From positions 2,480,001 to 2,544,000 of the forward strand of contig CM074765.1 of NCBI GenBank assembly GCA_037355855.1: a DNA stretch of 64,000 bases, given 5' to 3'. Positions 40,764 to 49,961 of the stretch are shown piece after piece; position 1 is the first letter of the stretch; each line of letters begins with the position of its first letter. The DNA comes from Pseudo-nitzschia pungens (taxonomy: Eukaryota > Bacillariophyta > Bacillariophyceae > Bacillariales > Bacillariaceae). The translations under genes were made by a program, and so were the position numbers. The notes beneath the pieces were generated by a model. That model saw only the letters and a program-made list of their open reading frames with translations, did no database searches and had not been told where the DNA came from.

Positions 40764-42989
40764 CTGAACCCACTGAAAGTGCACAGAGATTGGCAGGGCA
40801 GAAATCATGTTTCTAATGACATAGACGTAATCAAAAGACTTCTGGGAAATAACCAAAGGCCAAGATCCCTGAGCCTGTTTGAGAGCTGTGTCACCATCCA
40901 GAGCAATGGTGATAGAGCCAGAAGCAATATCAAAAAGACTCACCAGAGCAGTGCAACAGGTGAGAACCCCAATGATGCCTGCCAGTTCACTCCTGTAGGA
41001 TGATTGATCCTCAGGGGATCCACTAACAAAATTACAGCCAGTGAGGAACAATGAGGTAGTCTTGGTAGAAGTATTGGGTGACAGGAGGAAGGCAGAAGTT
41101 CCTCTGAGAAGATCCGGATCATAGGAACCATCACAGACAGCACTGGCAATACCGCTCTGAATGGCAGCAAAAAGGGCCTGACAGCCAACCTGTGGTAGGG
41201 AATATTTGTGGAGAAAGACTCTTCGAGACTCACAGAGTGCATCAAAGGCATCTGCAGGGGAGACTGGAAGAGACTCAAATGGATTGTACTCCAGAGGATC
41301 CATATCAGGAGGTTCAGAGACAAAGGCAGAGGAGCCAACCACACGTACAACTTGGCCTCGGATCACAGGGGAGACAAGCACATCAGCACAGGCTGGTTTA
41401 TCAGAAATGATTTCAGAAGTGAACCTGTATCTGCTCCTGCGTTGGGAGGTGCCCACAATCCAACCAGTAGAAGATTTGGAGAATATTCTATTGGTAGATG
41501 GAGACAAAAACCAAGGCCAAATAGAAGCTGTCTGGGGAGAGAGCCAATGCCCAAGGTGAAAGGAAGGAGCCAGTGCCCTGGCTGCAGGGGGTGGACAGGG
41601 GGGAAGAAAACAGGTCTGAAGAGCCTTGGTCCATAGGCGCTGTGCTGCTGGAGGCCAAGGTGGAGGACATCGCGGCCAGTCAAGATGATCTCTCAAATGG
41701 TTGGAAGATGTCAACTGGAAAGCCATGGGAGAGAGTCTTGTCCCATCTGGAATACAGATATCAACAAGGGAAACAGCCTTGAGGGACATCCAGATGAGAT
41801 TCAAGAGGGACAAGTCAGCACCTCTGAAGCCAGCGTTGACAAAGGCTTGCATGAGATAACAGTCATTGGAACGAAGCATAGGAAGGTCTGGGAAGTCTTC
41901 AACCAAGCTCACAGGGTGAACAGAAAAGAACTTCCACACATGCCTGTACCAGCAGGGAGTAACGTATGAAGCAAAGGGATGATAGGGTGTGACACCAAGA
42001 TGAAGAGGGAACCCAAGTTCAAGCCTGAGAGCTTCAGCAGTGAGCCTGAGAATCCTGTCAGTTTGGGATGACCTGACAGATTCCTGAAAGAGAGTGGCAA
42101 TATGGCTGAACTCTTGTAGAAGATATGGATGGATGAAAACAAAGCCTTGATACAGGGAGGGACCAAAGAATACATGTCTATGAAATGTCCGGGACATCCC
42201 GGCTTTATTCAGCACTGGAACAAAGGCTGGGTGAAGAATCTTAGTCCATGTACCCTCATCAAGTTGGGTGACAGGCATGGGTATTCAACAGACTTCATGA
42301 AAGAATACTTGAAGGTATAGAGGGAAGCCCTCTTCTCACACTTGGAAGCCTTGAGTTGAGACCCAAAAGACTGAGACTGGGACTTCATGTGAGCAATCTG
42401 GGCTTCCTCATTGCCATCCATGGAGATAAAAACCCCGAGTGTTTTGTCAGCACGGTCAACCTCAAAGCGATCCAGGGTAGCATGATTGCCATGCTTGTCA
42501 GCAACAGAAAAATCACCAGGCATGTCAGCAATGGAGCGATAGTCTCAACCAGAGCCAGTGCATTTGAAATCAATCAAGTAGCAGAATGATTTGGCAGGTT
42601 CAACAGCACCTCCAGTTGCAATAATGCCACCAGCCCACCTGTCAAGGGCTTCCTGGAAGTCAACAACCAGAGTCTCACCAGGTGTTGAGGAATCATAACC
42701 AGCACAAAACAAATCAGTGTCATCCACAAAAGCAAAACCCACAAGAGAAACCAGCTGCAGGGACAAAGAAGTGACAAGGTGGACACCATGCCCGGCCTGT
42801 TGCATCATCCAGAAGACAATTGTAGAAACCAAAGCCCAGAGAGTGGGACCAATACCATTGCCTTGGCCACAACCACTGAGAGGAACAGGTTCATCACCAT
42901 ACACAGGGCCTGACCTATCAAAACCCAGTTTTGATGTGGTGCTTGGCATGCTGCAGAGTAGACAGGAGAACCTCACAGACATGGGCAGG
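40764..42989 (-). pseudogene. LINE2 ORF2, reverse transcriptase to RNase H part, frameshifted
   Basis: Minus frames 42545-42982, 42209-42523 and up to 42278 read in series. The first has GCGQGNGIGPTLWAL and the catalytic FAFVDDTDLF-type box. The second has ADKTLGVFISMDGNEEAQIA. The third runs through DGSYDPDLLRGTSAF and SYRSELAGIIGVLTCC to HFQWVQ at the G1 insertion. Two frameshifts break it. Collinear with the intact ORF2 (45230-47420). Confidence 0.85.
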
Positions 42990-43822
42990 GAGTGGCTCCC
43001 CTGAATCTCTTAAACAGAAGCCCCCGGCTTCCCCTAAACCAGCAATCACCTTGCCTCCAGCTTCCATGGAACTGGATGCCAGTACAGCCCTGCTGTCTGG
43101 GATAACAGATGGAGGAGATCTCCCGGGAACAGAGGGGAAGGAATCTACAGGATGGAGTATTCCTGTTGAGCACTCAGCAAAGACTGCAAACGCAGCAACA
43201 AAACCTGCCACAACAGCAGAAAAACAATCGTTTGGAACATCCTACAGGATATATCGAACATGGATCCGAATCGATCCAAGGGTACAGAAGCAATCAAATC
43301 CGAAACCAATCAAAATAAGACAGCAGCAACAAATAGACCACTTTTGTCTTTGGGAAGGAATTGGTCCACCAGTACAGCAAAAAATCTCTATGGCAATCCC
43401 TGAAACTCCAAAGACTACACCAAAGGAGGTGCGCTGGAGCAAAATTATTTAAAGCTGCTGTCGACTGCTGGAAATACAATCAAAAATACAGCAGAACAAG
43501 CATCCCCAAATAAGAGCAATGTGGCTCCTATCCTACTAACCAATATACAGTACATACAAGGCATCCCACTTAAAGCAAGATCACTACTCACACTACTCGA
43601 TAGTGGATCCTCCGGAACACTAATCAACAAAAGAGCCCTACCATTTGGCACACTACCAAATCAGATCCAATCATCAAGTCCTAACAACTACAGCCAATGG
43701 CAGCTTCAATACTACAGAGTACGTTATCATGAAGAACATCAAGCTACAAGAGTTTGGCAACTACACCCTTGACAAACATGAAGCAAGGCTCTTCCATTCC
43801 CCCAACTGCAAATTGTAACACT
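42990..43822 (+). pseudogene. G2 gag-pol linker and protease, copy 1
   Basis: Linker frame (to 43452) has LPPASMELDASTALLSG..GGDLP and PETPKTTPKEVRWSKII. The shifted frame 43521-43772 has LLTLLDSGSSGTLINKRALP, the protease active site. At least two frameshifts relative to G1. Ends at the LINE insertion. Confidence 0.8.
43804..43822. repeat. 19-bp target-site duplication of the intact LINE, left
   Basis: AACTGCAAATTGTAACACT, repeated exactly at 54511-54529. Confidence 0.97.
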
Positions 43823-44120
43823 AATAATAATATACGTATTTAAATAACTTTAATCACCAAAGGTGAAACTAAATTACTCAGTCTGTAACCAGACTTTAAC
43901 GTCGCCTCCATCATAGAGTCAGGACCCCAAGTGGCAGAACGACAAATTTTTAAACAAACCTTGAACATCAAGCAGGGGAAAGGACAAACAAGTCCCACAA
44001 AAGAGGGACTTGAGAGAAAGTGAAATGGGAATGAAGAGATTGGGATAAGATCCAGTATCAAAAGGGATGGGACAGGATAAGAAGCAGGAACAGAAGACAA
44101 AACCAAGGTACAAAGTGTAA
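43823..44120 (-). other. 3' UTR and TTA-repeat tail of the LINE
   Basis: Includes the conserved block ctcagtctgtaaccagactttaacgtcgcc, also in LINE2 (about 33714) and the deleted LINE (about 6270). The tail is a short TATTATT repeat, not poly(A). This is the likely recognition end for the reverse transcriptase. Confidence 0.85.
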
Positions 44121-47100
44121 TCAACCCTGAGGTCCAGTAAGCCAGGCTCTGAGAAGAGCAGCCTCTTGTTGGTATGGCTGCACTGGTGGGACAGGCGCTG
44201 CATACTGCTTCCTTGCAAGGTGGATGGTTGCAAGCCACTGCCGCTTGGCAGTCAGGGTGTAACCTTGTAGGACGTGGAAAGGGGTTTGTAACAGGGAGTG
44301 TGACTGGGGAAGTGCACCAGCTGCACCAATTGCCAATTCTGAAGTGATAGAAGCATCAAGAGATTGGTGTTGTTCAGCATCCAGGGTACCCCCAGGACCA
44401 TGGAGTCGTTCATTCCTATAAGTCCAAAGATCCCAGGAGGTAAGAAAGAACTGATGGATGACAGCTGTAGCCCAACGTTTGGGAGAGCGCTTGCTTCCAA
44501 TGTGGGAGTAGTAATCAGCCTGGATTTGATACCAGCGAGGAGACCACCTACCAAGAAGCCAGTTGTGCCAGCCAATAGTCCTCTGTGCCCTGACAGCAGA
44601 CGCAATTGCAAGTGAGTAGGATGATGGATAAATGGTCTGGCCCTTCCGAACTCTGGTGAGAAGATCCACAATGGCAACAACCAATGATGGATCAGTTTGT
44701 TCAACTTCAAGCCTCTTCTGCAGTGGTCCCTTGAAAGCTGACACACTGTGCTGTACTGCCCCAGTGTCCTTGCAGGAGAGCACATGAGAGACCTTCTCGT
44801 TGTCTGCATCACACAATGGGCACCGGGAGTGATCCTGATACTGGTAGTGAAGTAGTTGGTTGCCAACACCAATGCATCCAGAAGCAAATTTGACAAACCA
44901 CCGTTGCATGCCAGGAGGTAATCGCTTGAAGGCGGACAGATGGGCACACCAATGGATGGAACTCAAAACAGGTTGTGGAATGGGAATATCATGGTGGGTC
45001 TGCCAGTATTTAAGAAGAGGAGGACCAGAAATGGCAACATGCAGAGCATTCTGATCAAACCTTGAACACTTGCATCCATTGAGAGAAAATGCCCAAGGCT
45101 CAAACACAAGTCTGGGATAGTGATGGGCCGAAGCTCTATGGACAGAGAGAAAGGCCTTTGCCATGCTGTCAACCTGATGATTGCGAAGGGCCCACCAATC
45201 AAGAAAGATTCCAGCTTGATGGCCCTGAACCCACTGAAAGTGCACAGAGATTGGCAGGGCAGAAATCATGTTTCTGATGACATAAACATAATCAAAAGAC
45301 TTCTGGGAAATAACCAAAGGCCAAGATCCCTGAGCCTGTTTGAGAGCTGTGTCACCATCCAGAGCAATAGTGATAGAGCCAGAAGCAATATCAAAAAGAT
45401 TCACCAGAGCAGTGCAACAGGTGAGAACTCCAATGATACCCGCCAGTTCACTCCTGTAGGATGACTGATCCTCAGGGGATCCACTGACAAAATTACAGCC
45501 AGTGAGGAACAATGAAGCAGTCTTGGTGGAGGTATTGGGTGACAAAATGAATGCAGAAGTTCCTCTGAGAAGGTCCGGATCAAATGACCCATCACAGACA
45601 GCACTGGCAATACCACTCTGGATAGCATCAACAAGGTGTTGACAGCCAGCCTGTGGTAGAGAATATTTGTGTAGAAGTACCCTTGGAGACTCACAGAGTG
45701 CATCAAAGGCATCTACTGGGGAGTCTGGAAGAGAATCATATGGATTGTACTCCAGAGGATCCATGTCAGGAGGTTCGGAAACAAAGGCTGAGGACCCAAC
45801 CACTCGAACAACTTGGCCACAGATAACAGGGCAGACAAGCACATCAGCGCAGGCTGGTTTGTCAGAAAGGAGTTCAGCAGTGACCCTGTATCTGCCCCTG
45901 CCCTGGGAGGTGCTCACAGTCCAGCCAGTAGAAGTTTTGAAGAATATTCTGTTGGTGGATGGAGACAAAAACCAAGGCCAAAGAGAAGCTGTCTGGGGAG
46001 AGAGCCAAGGCCCAAGATGAAAAGAAGGAGCTAGTGCCCTGGCTGCAGGGGGTGGACAAGGGGGAAGAAAACAGGTCTGAAGTGCCTTAGTCCAAAAGCG
46101 CTTTGCTGCTGGAGGCCAAGATGGAGGACATCTCGGCCAGTCAAGATGATCCCTCAAGTGATTGGAGGATGTCAGCTGGAAAGCCATGGGAGAGAGTCTC
46201 TTCCCATCTGGAGTACAAATGTCAGCAAGGGAGATAGCCTTGAGTGACATGCGCATGTGATTCAAGAGGGACAAGTCAGCACCTCTGAAGCCAGCGTTGA
46301 CAAAGGCTTGCATGAGATAGCAGTCATTGGAACGTAGCAGGGGAAGATCTGGGAAGTCTTCAAACAAGCTCACAGGGTGAACAGAGAAAAACTCCCACAC
46401 ATGTTTGTACCAGCAAGGAGTGACGTAGGAAGCAAAAGGATGATATGGTGTGACACCAAGATGGAGAGGAATGCCAAGTTCGAGCCGTAGAGACTCAGCA
46501 GTTAGCCTGAGAATCCTACCAGTTTGGGAGGACCTGACAGATTCCTGAAAGAGGGTGGCAATATGACTGAACTCTTGGAGGAGGTAGGGGTGAATGAAAC
46601 CAAAGCCTTGATAGAGGGAAGGACCATAGAATACATGTCTGGGAAATGTCCGTGACATCCCTGCTTTATTCAGCACAGGAACAAGAGCTGGGTGAATTAT
46701 CTTAGTCCAAGTGGCCTCATCAAGTTGCGTGACAGGCATGGGGTATTCAACAGACTTCATGAAAGAATACTTGAATGTGTAGAGGGATGCCCTCTTCTCA
46801 CACTTGGAAGCCTTGAGCTGAGAGCCAAAAGACTGAGACTGTGACTTCATGTGAGCAATCTGTGCTTCCTCATTGCCATCCATGGAGATAAAAACCCCAA
46901 GGGTCTTGTCAGCATGGTCAACTTCAAAACGATCCAGGGTAGCGCGATTGCCATTCTTATCAGCAACAGAGAAGTCACCGGGCATGTCAGCAATGGAGCG
47001 ATAGTCCCAACCGGATCCATTCCATTTGAAATCAATCAAATAACAGAAAGATTTGGCAGGTTCAATCGCACCACCAGTGGCAATAATCCCACCAGCCCAT

Positions 47101-49961
47101 CGGTCAAGAGCTTCCTGAAAGTCAACAGCTAATTCTTCACCAGATGTTGAGGAATCAGAGCCAGCACAAAACAAATCTGTGTCATCCACAAAGGCAAAAC
47201 CCACAAGAGAAACCAGTTGCAGTGACAAAGAAGTGATAAGATGGACACCATGCCCAGCCTGTTGCATCATTCGGAAGACAATGGTTGACACCAAAGCCCA
47301 AAGAGTTGGACCAATACCATTGCCTTGGCCACAACCACTGAGAGGAACAGGTTCATCACCATACACAGGACCTGACCGACCAAAACCAGTTTTGATGTGG
47401 TGCTTAGCATGTTGCAGAGTAGACAGAAGAACTTCACACACATGTGCAGGAACACCAAAGCTCTGGAGAGTGAGACCTGCAATGGGATGAGAGATTCTAT
47501 CATAACAGCCCTTGGCATCATTCATAGCAACAGCACCGGATCTGCGCTTCTGCCTCAACACATCACAGATGAGCTTCTTGTTCAAGCAGGTGTTGATGGC
47601 CTTGTGGTGTTTCCTGCTTCCATGTTGATCAACCGCCACTGCATTGGCACGTTCAGCATGGGCAAGAATGCGTCTGCCAATCATCTTGTTGTTGATTTGG
47701 AACTCAGGAGACATCAACTGGATGAGTCTCATCTTATCCACTCTATATTCACCAGGTTTCTTGAATATCTCAACATCCGTGATGACCTGCCAGGCAGAAG
47801 GAGAGAAGCCAACAATCAATGGGACTGATCTCAGTAGAGTGTCAAACTTGTTCAACTGGGGATCCAGGGCAAAAGCCTTGTGGTGGGCAAAACTCAAACA
47901 TGAAGGTTCACTTGCTGTGCGTTCCCTCTGGTGTTTCCAGGCAGCAGCATTGTCAGCTGGACACACTGAATAGTCAAAGGGAGGCAAACTCAGAATAGAG
48001 GCAGGGACTTTGAGACAAGAAAGAAATTCAGACAGGTATTTGTCAGTGGCAGGAGGAGGATTATATGTGCCATCAAGAACTTGAGCAGAAGCATGGGCTG
48101 TGCCGAGGTAGCCAAAATCTTGAATGAAGGAGGGAGTCATGGAAGGAGTGCCAAGACACTGCTGTTGACGCCGGACATTGGATTCAGCCATAGCTGGAAC
48201 CATAGTGGACTGGGACTCCAAGACCCGTTCAGCACCATCAGGGCCAACTGCAATAGCTCGCAAGACAGCTGACTTGTTGACACGTCCCCGAATAGACCTA
48301 GCAGCAAGGCCAAGCTCTCTTTGAAGACGTTCCCTGCGCATCCGGGCACGAATCTGGGAAGCATTCTGGTTGTGAGGTTTGCCTTCAGCAAGAAGTGCAT
48401 CCACCAGGCCTTGATTGAAGGAGTCTCTCCAAGAGGGGGCCAATTTTTTCACTGCCCGGTATTGCCTGTAAGCTTGTTTCAGGTGGAGGACAGCACTGGA
48501 AAGATCACAGTGTTCTCCTTTGTAGAGAGAAAGCTTGCATGCCAGCCTTTTCAAAACAGTATGACTGGTGGACACACCCTGTCTCAGCTTAACAACACGC
48601 CGCCAAAAGTCAATTGTATCACGATAGACTTGCAGCTTCGGGGACCATGGAACCAGACCAGCTCTTGTGTGGCAAAGGTTTTGTTCAACAGAGAGCCTGA
48701 GAGAGGTGGAGGTTTCATGGAGGACTTCATATGTGGTGATGAGAGCAGCGCGCACAGAAATATCCCCAGACTGAAACTGAGCCAGGAGGTGTTCCAGCTT
48801 AGCTTGGAGAGAAAACACTCCAGCCTTGAGAAAGCTGTGCCTGACACGCTTGAAATACCGTTGGCGCAGATGAGGGTGGGAGGACTGGAGTTTGGAATGA
48901 GAGAAGCTCACGGTAGGTGGCAGGTGTTTGCCCATGAGGCTGCAATTACAGACTTCAATCCAAAGCATTCTGTGGTCCGATTCCATACCATAGGCGCCAC
49001 CAAAGGGACAATACCCAGCCCTGAGAACATCAACATTCTCAGAGACCCAAATGGCATCAATTGGTGTTCTGGTAGTGTTGCGGTTGTGAGTGGCAGGAGG
49101 AGAAGACTGACTATGAAGGGTAAGAATGGCATCTCTGAAACCAAGAGCCTTGAGCTCAAAAGACAAGCCATCAGACTGAACATCAGCATTTTGATCAATC
49201 CCAAGAATGACCTGGTCACCTGCACCCAGACAGACCTGAAGGGCAGCAGTCAAATCCCTGTGAAAGAGAATACATGGGTTGGGACTGAAAAGATTTTCAG
49301 CTGCTTGAAAGTATCGGTACTGTTGATTCCAGACGGAACCAAGGTCCCTGTCATTCTCAACAGGGCAGTAAGCAGAAAACATAGTGACAGTGTAACCATC
49401 CCTGCCCTGAAACTTGACAAAGGACCATCTCCCAAGACCAGAAGGATCAGCCCCATGGGCAATCTTGTGGGAACTGAACAGTTGATCAATGGAAAACCCT
49501 GTACCACCAGGCTGAAGCCATGAACAGTCAGAAGCTTCATGCTTGTTGTTGGCAAGGTAGGAAAAACTTGAGGGACTGATATTCTTCATGCGCCGATTGA
49601 AAAGATCACATGGCAGGAGTTTGGATTCATTCAAACAATGTTCAGCAAAAAGAGCCACACTGGCATTGCTCTTGACAAATTGACGGGAGTTGTGCTTGGA
49701 CATGGACATAAAGGAAGCTCTGCGCTGTGGTCCAATGTTTTGGAAAGTGATGATGGTGGAGTTAGAGGATGGAGCTTGAGGGAAGGAGTGACCAAAACTG
49801 TCAGAATCCTTAGCAGCAAGAGAGTCTCCATGAAGAGTTAATTGGACAAACTGAGAGACAGGGGAAGAGGCGGAGGAGGAAAAGGGAGAAACAGTAGAAG
49901 CATTGATAGGATTTGGAGTGGAAGGCATCCCATCAAACCTCATACCAGAAGAGCTAACCAT
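44121..49961 (-). CDS. LINE ORF2: endonuclease, reverse transcriptase, RNase H, zinc motif
   Basis: Open from 50033 (1970 aa). The ATG at 49961 (MVSSSGMRF) is preferred because it overlaps the ORF1 stop. Positions below count from 50033. APE endonuclease about 65-390: AEHCLN, PGGTG, VILGIDQNADV, TRTPIDAIWVS and SDHRMLW carry the N/E/D/H catalytic set. Reverse transcriptase about 740-1010: NDAKGCYDRIS, GCGQGNGIGPTLW and FVDDTDLF (VDD where most LINEs have ADD). RNase H about 1475-1625: CDGSFDP, SELAG, DGDTALKQA and HQVDSMAKA. C-terminal CPLCDADNEKVSHVLSCKD zinc site near 1741. It nicks the target and copies its own RNA there. No stop or frameshift is seen. Confidence 0.93.
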   Translation of the reverse strand: MVSSSGMRFDGMPSTPNPINASTVSPFSSSASSPVSQFVQLTLHGDSLAAKDSDSFGHSFPQAPSSNSTIITFQNIGPQRRASFMSMSKHNSRQFVKSNASVALFAEHCLNESKLLPCDLFNRRMKNISPSSFSYLANNKHEASDCSWLQPGGTGFSIDQLFSSHKIAHGADPSGLGRWSFVKFQGRDGYTVTMFSAYCPVENDRDLGSVWNQQYRYFQAAENLFSPNPCILFHRDLTAALQVCLGAGDQVILGIDQNADVQSDGLSFELKALGFRDAILTLHSQSSPPATHNRNTTRTPIDAIWVSENVDVLRAGYCPFGGAYGMESDHRMLWIEVCNCSLMGKHLPPTVSFSHSKLQSSHPHLRQRYFKRVRHSFLKAGVFSLQAKLEHLLAQFQSGDISVRAALITTYEVLHETSTSLRLSVEQNLCHTRAGLVPWSPKLQVYRDTIDFWRRVVKLRQGVSTSHTVLKRLACKLSLYKGEHCDLSSAVLHLKQAYRQYRAVKKLAPSWRDSFNQGLVDALLAEGKPHNQNASQIRARMRRERLQRELGLAARSIRGRVNKSAVLRAIAVGPDGAERVLESQSTMVPAMAESNVRRQQQCLGTPSMTPSFIQDFGYLGTAHASAQVLDGTYNPPPATDKYLSEFLSCLKVPASILSLPPFDYSVCPADNAAAWKHQRERTASEPSCLSFAHHKAFALDPQLNKFDTLLRSVPLIVGFSPSAWQVITDVEIFKKPGEYRVDKMRLIQLMSPEFQINNKMIGRRILAHAERANAVAVDQHGSRKHHKAINTCLNKKLICDVLRQKRRSGAVAMNDAKGCYDRISHPIAGLTLQSFGVPAHVCEVLLSTLQHAKHHIKTGFGRSGPVYGDEPVPLSGCGQGNGIGPTLWALVSTIVFRMMQQAGHGVHLITSLSLQLVSLVGFAFVDDTDLFCAGSDSSTSGEELAVDFQEALDRWAGGIIATGGAIEPAKSFCYLIDFKWNGSGWDYRSIADMPGDFSVADKNGNRATLDRFEVDHADKTLGVFISMDGNEEAQIAHMKSQSQSFGSQLKASKCEKRASLYTFKYSFMKSVEYPMPVTQLDEATWTKIIHPALVPVLNKAGMSRTFPRHVFYGPSLYQGFGFIHPYLLQEFSHIATLFQESVRSSQTGRILRLTAESLRLELGIPLHLGVTPYHPFASYVTPCWYKHVWEFFSVHPVSLFEDFPDLPLLRSNDCYLMQAFVNAGFRGADLSLLNHMRMSLKAISLADICTPDGKRLSPMAFQLTSSNHLRDHLDWPRCPPSWPPAAKRFWTKALQTCFLPPCPPPAARALAPSFHLGPWLSPQTASLWPWFLSPSTNRIFFKTSTGWTVSTSQGRGRYRVTAELLSDKPACADVLVCPVICGQVVRVVGSSAFVSEPPDMDPLEYNPYDSLPDSPVDAFDALCESPRVLLHKYSLPQAGCQHLVDAIQSGIASAVCDGSFDPDLLRGTSAFILSPNTSTKTASLFLTGCNFVSGSPEDQSSYRSELAGIIGVLTCCTALVNLFDIASGSITIALDGDTALKQAQGSWPLVISQKSFDYVYVIRNMISALPISVHFQWVQGHQAGIFLDWWALRNHQVDSMAKAFLSVHRASAHHYPRLVFEPWAFSLNGCKCSRFDQNALHVAISGPPLLKYWQTHHDIPIPQPVLSSIHWCAHLSAFKRLPPGMQRWFVKFASGCIGVGNQLLHYQYQDHSRCPLCDADNEKVSHVLSCKDTGAVQHSVSAFKGPLQKRLEVEQTDPSLVVAIVDLLTRVRKGQTIYPSSYSLAIASAVRAQRTIGWHNWLLGRWSPRWYQIQADYYSHIGSKRSPKRWATAVIHQFFLTSWDLWTYRNERLHGPGGTLDAEQHQSLDASITSELAIGAAGALPQSHSLLQTPFHVLQGYTLTAKRQWLATIHLARKQYAAPVPPVQPYQQEAALLRAWLTGPQG
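49954..49961 (-). promoter_or_regulatory. ORF1 stop / ORF2 start overlap
   Basis: ATGGTTAG: ORF2 ATG at 49961-49959 lies 2 nt before the ORF1 TAG (49956-49954), in the +1 frame. The layout suits termination-reinitiation. Confidence 0.6.

Larger units (their letters stand above)
33652..42989 (-). mobile_element. LINE2: 5'-truncated LINE inserted in G2 and split by G1
   Basis: The 3' end at 33652 has the TTATTATT-type tail and the same 3' UTR as the intact LINE (ctcagtctgtaaccagactt). It runs to 35065, is interrupted by G1, continues from 40764 and ends in the reverse transcriptase at about 42989. The remaining 5' part of ORF2, ORF1 and 5' UTR are absent, a typical 5' truncation. Both flanks share ctcccctga...gaagcccccggcttc, but with indels, so a target duplication is only suggested. 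Confidence 0.85.

Noticed and set aside
48321..49523. 400-aa plus-strand ORF opposite the LINE endonuclease region
   Set aside because: Antisense shadow of the well-supported ORF2. No recognisable domain.
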